A DNA stretch of 58,900 bases from Ochromonas danica (Eukaryota > Sar > Chrysophyceae > Chromulinales > Chromulinaceae): assembly GCA_015146655.1 (NCBI GenBank), contig VKHL01000168.1, positions 1 to 58,900 of the forward strand, written 5' to 3'. The stretch's first letter is position 1, and every line of letters starts with the position of its first letter. A program made the translations under genes and the position numbers. The notes beneath the pieces were generated by a model that was not told the origin of the DNA, did no database searches, and was given only the letters and a program-made list of their open reading frames with translations. This document shows positions 12,001 to 21,977 of the stretch, piece after piece.

Positions 12001-13074
12001 ATTTTACATGCATTACAGGTACGAACACGTATAAAGTTGACTCCTGTTGTGACTTATCTAACACAGCAATTGTCTGATTGTCACAGAAACGTGCTCCTAT
12101 CAAGTTTACTATTGCTTGTGCTACTGTGGATCCCCAAACCGACTCGTTCGATCCCTCCGCTTTGATTCCATACGTACAAGGTTTGGGTATTACCTATCAT
12201 TATCTATCTGAACCCATTGTGGAATTGGCAAGCCAAAAGCTCCAAGGGGATAGTCTTTGCGCATTCTGTGCAAGATTTAAGCGTGGTCTCTTGTATTCTT
12301 GTTGTCGCACCCATGGATACAACAAGCTTGTGTTGGCACAGCACCTTGATGACTTGGTCGAATCCTTCCTCATGTCAGCGCTGCACAATGGACAGATCCG
12401 AACAATGAAAGCCAATTACACCATCGAGGCTGGAGATGTTCGCGTAATTCGTCCTTTGATTTATGTTCGTGAGAGCGCAACAAGAGATTTCTCTCAATCC
12501 GCTCACTTGCCTATTATCAATGAGAATTGTCCAGCTTGCTTTGAGCAACCAAAGGAACGTGCTCGCATGAAGCGCTTGATGGAGCAAGAAGAAGCAATGG
12601 TACCTGCCTTGTTTTACAACATGAGAAAGGTAAGAAATGTATCCATGGAACGGCATGTTCGTTGCTCTGATTCAATCTTGTTTTATCTCGTTCCTCTAGG
12701 CACTTATCCCTCTTATGCATGACGATTACTATCTAACATCTCGCCGCATCATCAGCGCTATCGAGGCTGCTGGCACGAAGCCAAATAGTCGCCCTCCTTC
12801 TACCAAACGCCGCAAGAATCCTCATGGCAATAATCCTGCCCAACAAGGAGAAAATGAAGATGGAATGGATTCCAATGCACAGCAAGTCGAAGATGTTGAG
12901 ATAGAAGGTGAGGAAGTGACAAGCAAGAGCGATGAAGTTGGACGTGCAAACAAACGAGCTAAGACTGTAGAAGAGAAGACATCGGAGACAACGGATCTTC
13001 CAGTTTGTTCCTTGAAACAAGGTCAAGGAGAAGAGGATGGTGGATATTGCGCCGCCTGTTATGAATTAGCTTGA
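9007..13074 (+). CDS. Fusion protein: class V aminotransferase (cysteine desulfurase-like) plus TtcA-type tRNA thiolase
   Basis: Four exons (9007-10559, 10626-12018, 12087-12629, 12700-13074), all in phase, give about 1287 residues. Residues 40-530 form a PLP class V aminotransferase: 'MVYADWTASGR' near the start, the PLP lysine in 'FFSGHKLLGG' (K295), and a flexible-loop Cys candidate in 'SRSGCMCAGPYA' (C446/C448). A Ser/Ala-rich linker follows. Residues 940-1170 form a PP-loop ATPase with 'LSGGKDS' (966-971) and Cys pairs 'LCAFC' (1040/1043) and 'CPAC' (1130/1133), the layout of TtcA, an Fe-S enzyme that makes 2-thiocytidine in tRNA. The tail is charged and has 'TKRRKNP', possibly nuclear or disordered. 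Family knowledge says cysteine desulfurases supply sulfur to such thiolases; having both in one chain suggests channelling (inference). An alternative start at 8821 would add a hydrophobic leader that might target an organelle. Confidence 0.85.
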
Positions 13075-13729
13075 AGTTAATGTTGATGAGAGATTTAGTA
13101 GAGTTGTTATCCAAAGGGTAATGTAATATGGCGATAGTTCATTATTTCATTATATGCGAAGTTGATGAGGAGATGACCTCTTTGTCATCGACTTGATTGG
13201 CATTCCATTGCAACACAAGTAGTGTTGTTCTTTTCACATCTAACCATTCTCAGAAAAGAACATCTAACCATTCTCTATGCATTGATTTAATTCAGGCACA
13301 GCCACACCAACAACAAAGAGGAAAGTCTGAAAACCAGGGTTTCAACTCTCAAGATTTCACCTCCTCAGTTTTGGTCTGCACACTTCCAGAAATATCCCCA
13401 AAGAAATGAGGAAGTGCGCCATTTCCCTTCACTCTTAACTTGTCAAAATGCGGTGGAATTCCAGAAATTCCGTCAACTGTTCCTGTTTTTCCGTCTTGGG
13501 AGTCATTTTCCTGCCGTGACAGCCAAGCACTGCGCGGTCTTGTGAGGGTTGCACACGTCAGACAATGTTCTTTTGATATCAAATGACTTCTACCGCATCA
13601 AACACGGAACAGCATGTCCGATGTCATCATCATCATGCCTGCTGTTCTCTCAATCATCTTCTTCTTCACTTTCAATTCCACTCTTGTGGTGTTGTCTCTC
13701 TTCTAACTTCAAAGACGTGATTTAAATCA
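13075..13729. other. Intergenic region
   Basis: Spacer between the fusion gene and the first permease. Short open frames here show no protein-like composition. I see nothing else in it. Confidence 0.4.
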
Positions 13730-15520
13730 ATGGAGAATAGCAATAACGAAGCATTACCAACTACTACTGAGCAATCAGCCACCACTACTAAGAATGAACA
13801 TGAACATGAGGGGGGCCATTCTTCTTCAAGAAGAGATAAACCTCCTTATCAAGCTTCTCTTTTTGAACTCTACCTTATGGCCATGCTTGTCTTTGGTAAA
13901 TGTTTTACCTATTGGCAAACAGGATTCCTCATGGGCTATTGGGAATTCTTCTTTGCCCAGTGTGTTGTTGGAATTTGCTACTTGTGTTTCTCCTCTTCCA
14001 TCGCTGAGATGACTTCCATCTTACCTTTCTCTGGAGGTTCGTATGGTTATGTACGTTGTGTATTGGGTCCGCTGATCGGATATTTGATCGGCTTCTTCGA
14101 AGCCATGCAGTATATAATGTTCATGACCACCTGCCTATCTTATGTTGGTAGGATCTTGGGCCGCGTGTTCCACACTGCAAGAGTCTACCAACCACTCTAT
14201 TGGTTGTGCTTCTATATCCTGGCTGTTCCTTTTCAACTACTCGGTGGAAACTTGTTTTGGAAGGCAAGTGTGTTATTGGGTTTGTGGATCATCTTGTTGG
14301 CATTGATCTACATCTTAGGCAATGCGGGCGATGCTCACATGACCTCCTCCACAATCACCAGTCATACTCCCTTCCACGCTGGTAATGAGATGCGATATTT
14401 ACACTACTTCCCAGTAGGTGGTTGGTGTTTTAAAGGCATCGAGGTGATGACATTGACATGCGAGAACATCGCGAATCCAGGTCAGAATGTTCCTCGAGCC
14501 ATCATGGCGTCTGTGTCAACGATGGTGGTGTTGATTTTGGCGTTGATCTTGGTGGTGGGTTCGATCTCTCCTGGAGTGGAGATTGTGATGAAGAAGACGT
14601 TTCCATTAAATTTGGGGTTACAGAATGTATTTGGGGTGTCCGATAACTGGGCATCCTTGATAACATTGCCGACGGTGATCGGGACGTTCTTCTGCTTTCT
14701 GTATGCAGGCAGCCATCAGTTGTATGCGATGGCGAGCTCCGGGTTATTCAATCCAGTAATGAAGGAGACGTTTGGAGTGAATCGTGTTCCATATGTGGCT
14801 GTGTTGGTAGTGATAGTGGTGAGCTTCACGATCCAAGTAATTCTCTTCTACAACATGTCGGACAGGTATCTGGATGTATTGTTCACGTTGTCGATGATGA
14901 GTTCGAGTCCAGTGTATGTGTGTCTGTGTATCTCTTACATGATCTACAGCACGAAGTTCGGCAATTTGGATCGCAGCTATCGTAGTCCTTTCGGCATGGT
15001 GGGAGCAGTGTTTGCTTTGGCTGTACAGCTGATGAATTTTATTTCTTTGATTGGTTTTCCAAGTCAGACCGATGTTTCATCATCTTTGTTTTGCAGTGCT
15101 TTGGGGTTAGCATTGATCTACTATTTCCTTGTTGCCAAGAAGAGACAATTCTTTTCGAAGGAAGAGCAAAAGAAGTTCTTGAAGGTGTATGTTGTCAATG
15201 CTAACAAGGATCGACACCGTCGTCGTCAATTGCCTCGTGCTAAGAAAGTCAATGCAATCGCTCCTGCACCCACCATGGGTGTATCATCAGATGATGCTGA
15301 AACAGGCAAAGATGGGTTGATTATTGTTAAGCAAGGCTGGTTTGATCGTATCTTTGGCTTCTTTATGCGTGCTCAATTGGATAGTGATCTGATGGGATCT
15401 TCTTCGAATCAACCTGTAGGAGAATCTGCTCATAGCAATGCTATAGCTAGATCTGGTTCAGCAGCAGTCACTCCAATGGATGTAAAAGAACCTGAGTTAC
15501 GACTAGGTGCTTTGGTATAA
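13730..15520 (+). CDS. APC-superfamily amino acid/amine permease, copy 1
   Basis: Single exon, 596 residues. About 12 hydrophobic segments span residues 45-465. Landmarks are 'AEMTSILPFSGGSYGYVR' (about residues 91-108; the TM3 region with the helix-breaking Gly-rich stretch of APC transporters), 'GGWCFKGIEVMTLTCEN' (about 227-243; TM6 substrate-site region) and 'STKFGNLDRSYRSPFG'. The family includes ethanolamine and amino acid permeases; substrate is unknown. The C-terminal tail (about 120 residues) is cytosolic-type and holds 'QGWFDRIFGFFMRAQLD', shared with the other four copies. This copy lies on the opposite strand from the others, yet its core DNA is almost identical to theirs. It has a Glu/His-containing N-terminal tail unlike the 'APSFSSSK' tail of copies 2-4. 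Likely in the plasma or an internal membrane. Confidence 0.88.
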   Translation: MENSNNEALPTTTEQSATTTKNEHEHEGGHSSSRRDKPPYQASLFELYLMAMLVFGKCFTYWQTGFLMGYWEFFFAQCVVGICYLCFSSSIAEMTSILPFSGGSYGYVRCVLGPLIGYLIGFFEAMQYIMFMTTCLSYVGRILGRVFHTARVYQPLYWLCFYILAVPFQLLGGNLFWKASVLLGLWIILLALIYILGNAGDAHMTSSTITSHTPFHAGNEMRYLHYFPVGGWCFKGIEVMTLTCENIANPGQNVPRAIMASVSTMVVLILALILVVGSISPGVEIVMKKTFPLNLGLQNVFGVSDNWASLITLPTVIGTFFCFLYAGSHQLYAMASSGLFNPVMKETFGVNRVPYVAVLVVIVVSFTIQVILFYNMSDRYLDVLFTLSMMSSSPVYVCLCISYMIYSTKFGNLDRSYRSPFGMVGAVFALAVQLMNFISLIGFPSQTDVSSSLFCSALGLALIYYFLVAKKRQFFSKEEQKKFLKVYVVNANKDRHRRRQLPRAKKVNAIAPAPTMGVSSDDAETGKDGLIIVKQGWFDRIFGFFMRAQLDSDLMGSSSNQPVGESAHSNAIARSGSAAVTPMDVKEPELRLGALV

Positions 15521-17143
15521 TGATGATGTGCCATCTTCTGTTATGTCGTTATGTTCCGTCGCTAGTATGTGTTTATGTGTATAGCGATATTCTATTTTTT
15601 ATTTAATGATAGCTTGACTATTATCTATGTTCTTCAAGATGTGAAGCCTTGGTCTATATTGTGCAACTCATTATAGAGAATTTCTCATCTTGGCAATTTT
15701 ATGTGGATAGTGTGAGTCTACACTATCATCACATTCTCTGATTGTTGTCTTGCCTTTCTTCGAGATACCCTCATCCTCATTTCCTATTCGTGCTCTGTAA
15801 GGGTAAGGCCCTATTCTGACCATATGAGAAGCTGTCTCCAGCCTGTCTATTATGTCTATGGGATAGTGCTATTGTTGGTTGTTGTATTAGTAGTTCTTTT
15901 GTGATGACTAAGTGGATAGCTAATCTAAGCGCCAAATGGATAATTAATTCTAAGTAAGAAACACTTAAGTAACCACGAGCTTCTCGTATCTTCTTCTTGT
16001 ATCTTCAGGTGACTTGTTGTGATAATCCATATAGAGACATGAATCAACTTCTGTATGATTGCTGGAACGATGTCTTGGTTAGGGTCAGGGTTAGGGTTAG
16101 GTGGATTACGGATCTGTGCTAGTCTCACGGCTACTTGTACTACTATTACAGAACTGTATAACTAAAGAGATGAAATTGACTTCCAGCAGGACTTGAGCAT
16201 TGGATGTGGTTTTATCGGTATTTTTTCCACAGTCTGAGTTTTGTTTTAGCGAGAGTTTGGAACTCGTAAATAGTTTCAACTTCCTCGCTGCTATTCCACG
16301 TTTTACTTTTTTTTGACGTCAGCAGTGGTATTCATCTCTGTGCTTAGTGCCTGGAATGAGTTATTTTGGTAGTTGCTGTGATTGGAAATGTTTTCATTCT
16401 TTATCCTATTGTTTATGTGCACCTAGTAGCAACAGCATGAAGAACATGTTGTAGTGAACCGAGTTTTAAATCATTTTTTACAATCAAAATCAATTGGACG
16501 AAAAAAAAATATTCTTGATCAATAGAAGAGTACTTCTACAAGCAACAACAGAAACAAAATACACAAGAACAGTGAAATTAAATATAGAACTTCCTCATCT
16601 AGTAGATGAATGGAAGTAGACCGATAAAGCATGCATGGACACCAGATTATTCCATGCATAATATTGGGAGAATTGTATGTAGTAACCTAACTAACTATAC
16701 CACAACCATGATGTGTGTGTAGACTATCAATCAACATTATCCTGCAGCGCTATCCTAGTTGTCCAAGGTATCAAACTATTCCAAGTATTATATAGTATTA
16801 TACTAGTATAATCTCATGCATCATCATCATTTATCATTCAGTATTCAGAGACTGTCAACAAGAGAGAAGAATAGTGCTTTCCCTCCTTCCATACAAACAC
16901 ACATACATGATTTACAACAACTCATAAGAAGAAATAATCCTCCATGGCTTGAAAGGATTTCTTCATCCTATTATATCTTGAATAAAACTATCTTAACGCA
17001 GACATTCATACAGTCTGTTATACCTTCTCATGTTGATGCATATGACCACATCATCAGCTAAACTGTAACACTAGCAGTTAATATTCTATGCAAGATCTTT
17101 ATGCAAATAGACCTCTTAATCTTTGTTGGTCTATCCTATATCA
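15521..17143. other. Intergenic region between convergent permease genes
   Basis: About 1.6 kb, AT-rich, containing the 3' ends of permease copies 1 and 2. A telomere-like tract sits at 16079. A piece near 16941-16975 ('CTCCATGGCTTGAAA') is similar to sequences downstream of permease copies 3 and 4. The 81-codon open frame at 16816 has no protein-like features. Confidence 0.4.
16079..16101 (+). repeat. Short telomere-like TTAGGG tract
   Basis: Three TTAGGG-like hexamers and a partial one, with a single TCAGGG-like variant. TTAGGG is the common telomere unit in stramenopiles and many other eukaryotes. It may be a chance occurrence or a scar of break repair. Confidence 0.5.
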
Positions 17144-18988
17144 TTAAGAAGAGATCATAGCAGATGATCGCAGCTCAGCAGCTTTCTCATCATTCGGTGT
17201 TTCTACTGCCATTTCACCTGTTGCTGATTGAGACAATGCTATTCCGCTGTTATGATTAGAAGTTGCACCAGATTGAGATCTACCAAGACCTTGTCGTGAT
17301 TCAGGTGGAGCTGAAGATGGATGAGCAGAAGATCCCATGAGATCACTATCCAATTGAGCACGCATGAGATAACCAAAGATGAAGTCTGTCCAACCTTGTC
17401 TGTGGGAGCTAACTCGAGATAAGCTTTGCTCTCCAGAACGAGATACCATTCCTGTCGTGGAAACACCAGAAGAAGGTGCAACTGTATTATTCTTTAACTT
17501 GTGTGTAAGACGAGGAGAATGATCTTGATGGTGATGATGATGATGATGACCATGTTTGGCTTTGTTGGCATTCACTACATAGACCTTCAGAAAGCGATGC
17601 TGTTCTTCCTTTGAGAAGAATTGGCGCTTCTTCGCAACAAGGAAATAGTAAATAAGCGATAGACCAACTGACCCACCAAACAAAGATGCCGATACTGTCA
17701 CCTCAGCAGCGAAAGCTATTAGAGTAAAGTAAGCCAATGCATATATCAATAACGCATATACTGCTCCCACGATACCGAACGGACTACGATAGCTGCGATC
17801 TAAATTGCCGAACTTCGTGCTGTAGATCATGTAAGAGATACACAGACACACATACACTGGACTCGAACTCATCATCGACAACGTGAACAATACATCCAGA
17901 TACCTGTCCGACATGTTGTAGAAGAGAATTACTTGGATCGTGAAGCTCACCACTATCACTACCAACACAGCCACATACGGAACACGATTCACTCCAAACG
18001 TCTCCTTCATTACTGGATTGAATAAGCCCGAGCTCGCCATCGCATACAACTGATGGCTGCCTGCATACAGAAAGCAGAAGAACGTCCCGATCACCGCCGG
18101 CATCATCAGCCACGCCACCTTATGACTCGACACTCCAAATACATGCTGTAGCCCCGCATTCAAAGGAAACGCATCCGTCATCTGACTTTCCACTCCAGGA
18201 GAGATCGAACCCACCACCAAGATCAACGCCAAAATCAACACCACCATCGTAGATACCGACGCCATGATGGCTCGAGGAACATTCTGACCTGGATTCGCGA
18301 TGTTCTCGCATGTCAATGTCATCACCTCGATGCCTTTAAAACACCAACCACCTACAGCGAAAAAGTGTAAATATCTGTTTTCGTCACCAGCGTGGAAGGG
18401 AGGAGGACTCGTGATAGTCGAGGAGGTCATGTGAGCATCACCCGCATTGCCTAAGATGTAGATCAATGCCAACAAGATGATCCACATACCCAATAACACA
18501 CCTGCCTTCCAAAACACATGTCCTCCCATCAAATGGAATGGCAGGGCTAAAGCATACATCAACAACCAATATAAAGGCTCATAGTCTCGAGCAGTGTGGA
18601 AGATGCTGGTGAACAGATCTCCGATGTATGCCATGCAAGTGGTCACAAACATGATGTATTCCATCGCTTCGAAACATCCGATCAAGTATCCAATCAACGG
18701 GCCCAATACACAACGTACATAACCATACGAGCCTCCAGAGAAAGGTAAGATGGAAGTCATCTCAGCGATGGAAGAGGAGAAGCACAGATAGCAAATACCA
18801 ACTAAGCACTGTGCTAGGAAGTACTCCCAGTAGCCCATATGGAAGCCTTTTTGCCAGTAGGTAAAGGATTTACCAAATACTAGAATAGCCATTAAATAAA
18901 GCTCAAAGAGAGAAGCTTGATGGGCATTCGTTCCTTCTTTTTTTGAGGAACTAAAAGAAGGCGCGAGAACATTGCTGATGGCTTGCAT
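17144..18988 (-). CDS. APC-superfamily amino acid/amine permease, copy 2
   Basis: Single exon. I start it at the ATG ending at 18988 (MQAISN..., 614 residues) because copy 3 starts with the same sequence; the frame is open up to an earlier ATG at 19045. It has the same 12-helix architecture as copy 1: 'AEMTSILPFSGGSYGYVR' and 'GIEVMTLTCENIANPGQ'. Between TM6 and TM7 it reads 'VESQMTDAFPLNAGLQHVFG', shared with copy 4 but not copy 3. The cytosolic tail has a run of seven His ('KHGHHHHHHHQDH'), possibly metal-binding, then the conserved 'RQGWTDFIFGYLMRAQLD' segment and 'GRSQSGA', a likely phosphorylation patch. The 3' flank is nearly the same as that of copy 3, so these two are a recent duplicate pair or were recently converted. 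Confidence 0.87.
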   Translation of the reverse strand: MQAISNVLAPSFSSSKKEGTNAHQASLFELYLMAILVFGKSFTYWQKGFHMGYWEYFLAQCLVGICYLCFSSSIAEMTSILPFSGGSYGYVRCVLGPLIGYLIGCFEAMEYIMFVTTCMAYIGDLFTSIFHTARDYEPLYWLLMYALALPFHLMGGHVFWKAGVLLGMWIILLALIYILGNAGDAHMTSSTITSPPPFHAGDENRYLHFFAVGGWCFKGIEVMTLTCENIANPGQNVPRAIMASVSTMVVLILALILVVGSISPGVESQMTDAFPLNAGLQHVFGVSSHKVAWLMMPAVIGTFFCFLYAGSHQLYAMASSGLFNPVMKETFGVNRVPYVAVLVVIVVSFTIQVILFYNMSDRYLDVLFTLSMMSSSPVYVCLCISYMIYSTKFGNLDRSYRSPFGIVGAVYALLIYALAYFTLIAFAAEVTVSASLFGGSVGLSLIYYFLVAKKRQFFSKEEQHRFLKVYVVNANKAKHGHHHHHHHQDHSPRLTHKLKNNTVAPSSGVSTTGMVSRSGEQSLSRVSSHRQGWTDFIFGYLMRAQLDSDLMGSSAHPSSAPPESRQGLGRSQSGATSNHNSGIALSQSATGEMAVETPNDEKAAELRSSAMISS

Positions 18989-20120
18989 GATTTTGGTGGA
19001 AATGTTTATGACTGTGCCGGATATGCTCAATGGTCTTATTACCACGGTACTTGTACTGGTTAAGAGGAGACCACTAGTAGAGATGGGATGGAACAGAAGG
19101 AGCTAACAACAGCTGGCTCTCTTTCTCTTGACCGCAAGATGAATTTCAATCAGTTGTTGATCTGATGGCGCCGTAGAGTGGTGAGGTGTTGTTGTTGAAG
19201 GCGTTGAAGCATCAACTTTGAGATTTTACTTCCATTTTCATGGTTTGAAGGTCACATTTTGGCTTTGAAGTTGGAAAAACCGGAAATCAAAAAATGGGAA
19301 AACCCCGCCGGAAAACCTGCAGAAAGCCATAAAACGGATACTATCGCTCTTACCCACAGTTCTCTGCTGGAGTTAACAAATAAGCATACTTTAAAGTTTT
19401 GAGTCGTGTTTATAATGTCTATCCCACAGTAGATGAGAATAGAGTAACAAAAAGCAAATATTATATTACGAATGGAAAAGCTTAAATTTACCAAAAATAA
19501 TAAATCAACTAAAATTAAGCCGTGAAGTCAATAGAAGCGAAACGAACATGATATGTTACAATAAGAAACGAACACAATATCATTTTCAAGTTCTCATCCG
19601 ATTTAAAGGACGAACAGAATAGAATTGAATAGAATGCATGAATGCAGCGCATAATTATGCATTTCTTCCTCTTCCAAGCATGGCAATCCCATACCGACAG
19701 AGAGAACATATTGATGATAGAGAATTGATCATCCTAACATCTACTACCGAAAACAGCCACAAGTTCAAAAAAAGATCAATGTCCTACAAATAATTGTAGA
19801 AATCAATTCAATGAACAATAAACAAACTCCATTGATCATCTGCTAATTACTTGTCTATCTAAAAGGTCAGAAATAAGGCTGTGCACGCATTTGATCAATA
19901 GACTTCTCCTAATCCATTGATCTCAAGGGAGGCCCTCGTCTCCCATGGCTTGAAACGATTTCTCACCACCATATTATCTACACATCACATTTAACTACAT
20001 ACATGATCATATTCATGTGTTGAACTGCAAAATTCATAAACCATAAATTAACAGTCAATAACCAATGCAATATCTTTATGCAAATAGACCCCTTATTCTT
20101 TGTTGGTTAGTCCTATATCA
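18989..20120. other. Intergenic region
   Basis: Spacer between permease copies 3 and 2. The segment 19922-19972 is clearly similar to 23430-23480, which lies downstream of copy 4. No coding potential seen. Confidence 0.4.
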
Positions 20121-21977
20121 TTAAGAAGAGATCATAGCAGATGATCGCAGCTCAGCAGCTTTCTCATCATTCGGTGTTTCTACTGCAATTGCGCCTGATC
20201 CTGATTGAGACAATGCTATTCCGCTATTATGATTAGAAGTTGCACCAGATTGAGATCTACCCATACCAGAACCATGATTTGATTCAGGTGGAGCTGAAGA
20301 TGGATGAGCAGAAGATCCCATGAGATCACTATCCAATTGAGCACGCATGAGATAACCAAAGATGAAGTCTGCCCAACCTTGTCTGTGGGAGCTAACTCGA
20401 GATAAGCTTTGCTCTCCAGCGCGTGATGCAGTTCCAGTTCCAGACATTGATACTCCACCTGTCGTGGGTGTGGGAGCAATTGCATTATTCTTCAATTTGT
20501 TCATAAGACGAGGAGAGCGATTTTGCAGACGCGGTGAGCGATGTTTGGCTTTGTTGGCATTCACTACATAGACCTTCAGAAAGCGATGCTGTTCTTCCTT
20601 TGAGAAGAATTGGCGCTTCTTCGCAACAAGGAAATAGTAAATAAGCGATAGACCAACTGACCCACCAAACAAAGATGCCGATACTGTCACCTCAGCAGCG
20701 AAAGCTATTAAAGAGAAATAAGCCAATGCATATATCAATAACGCATATACTGCTCCCACGATACCAAAAGGACTACGATAGCTGCGATCTAAATTGCCGA
20801 ACTTCGTGCTGTAGATCACATAAGAGATACACAGACACACATACACTGGACTCGAACTCATCATCGACAACGTGAACAATACATCCAGATACCTGTCCGA
20901 CATGTTGTAGAAGAGAATTACTTGGATCGTGAAGCTCACCACTATCACTACCAACACAGCCACATATGGAACACGATTCACTCCAAACGTCTCCTTCATA
21001 ACTGGATTGAATAACCCGGAGCTCGCCATTGCATACAACTGATGGCTGCCTGCATACAGAAAGCAGAAGAACGTCCCGATCACCGTCGGCATCATCAGCC
21101 ACGCCACCTTATGACTCGACACTCCGAACACAAGTTCTAACCCCGCATTCAAGGGGAAAGTATCCTTCATTACACTCTCCACTCCAGGAGAGATCGAACC
21201 CACCACCAAGATCAACGCCAAAATCAACACCACCATCGTTGACACAGACGCCATGATGGCTCGAGGAACATTCTGACCTGGATTCGCGATGTTCTCGCAT
21301 GTCAATGTCATCACCTCGATGCCTTTAAAACACCAACCACCTACAGCGAAAAAGTGTAAATATCTGTTTTCGTCACCAGCGTGGAAGGGAGGAGGACTCG
21401 TGATAGTCGAGGAGGTCATGTGAGCATCACCCGCATTGCCTAAGATGTAGATCAATGCCAACAAGATGATCCACATACCCAATAACACACCTGCCTTCCA
21501 AAACACATGTCCTCCCATCAAATGGAATGGCAGGGCTAAAGCATACATCAACAACCAATATAAAGGCTCATAGTCTCGAGCAGTGTGGAAGATGCTGGTG
21601 AACAGATCTCCGATGTATGCCATGCATGTCGTCAAGATCATTATATACTGCATGGCTTCAAAGCATCCGACCAGATATCCGATCAATGGACCCAATACAC
21701 AACGTACATAGCCATACGAGCCTCCAGAGAAAGGTAAGATGGAAGTCATCTCAGCGATGGAAGAGGAGAAACACAGGTAGCAAATGCAGACCAAGCACTG
21801 GGCCAGGAAGTATTCCCAGTAGCCCATAAGAAATCCTGCTTGCCAGTAGGTGAAGGATTTCCCGAAGACCAACATTCCCATCAAACAGAGTTCAAAGAGG
21901 GAAGCTTGATAGGCATTCGTTCCTTCTTTTTTTGAAGAACTAAATGAAGGTGCAAGAGCGTTGCTAATAGCTTGCAT
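20121..21977 (-). CDS. APC-superfamily amino acid/amine permease, copy 3
   Basis: Single exon, 618 residues, starting MQAISNALAPSF. The N-terminal half (through 'CFEAMQYIMILTTCMAYIG') matches copy 4 almost base for base, while the stretch after TM6 ('VESVMKDTFPLNAGLELVFG') is private. The rest of the core matches all copies. The tail has two 'RSPRL' motifs, the shared 'RQGWADFIFGYLMRAQLD' segment and 'GMGRSQSGATSNHNSG'. Same family and likely the same transport class as its neighbours; substrate unknown. Transcription runs toward copy 2. Confidence 0.87.
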   Translation of the reverse strand: MQAISNALAPSFSSSKKEGTNAYQASLFELCLMGMLVFGKSFTYWQAGFLMGYWEYFLAQCLVCICYLCFSSSIAEMTSILPFSGGSYGYVRCVLGPLIGYLVGCFEAMQYIMILTTCMAYIGDLFTSIFHTARDYEPLYWLLMYALALPFHLMGGHVFWKAGVLLGMWIILLALIYILGNAGDAHMTSSTITSPPPFHAGDENRYLHFFAVGGWCFKGIEVMTLTCENIANPGQNVPRAIMASVSTMVVLILALILVVGSISPGVESVMKDTFPLNAGLELVFGVSSHKVAWLMMPTVIGTFFCFLYAGSHQLYAMASSGLFNPVMKETFGVNRVPYVAVLVVIVVSFTIQVILFYNMSDRYLDVLFTLSMMSSSPVYVCLCISYVIYSTKFGNLDRSYRSPFGIVGAVYALLIYALAYFSLIAFAAEVTVSASLFGGSVGLSLIYYFLVAKKRQFFSKEEQHRFLKVYVVNANKAKHRSPRLQNRSPRLMNKLKNNAIAPTPTTGGVSMSGTGTASRAGEQSLSRVSSHRQGWADFIFGYLMRAQLDSDLMGSSAHPSSAPPESNHGSGMGRSQSGATSNHNSGIALSQSGSGAIAVETPNDEKAAELRSSAMISS

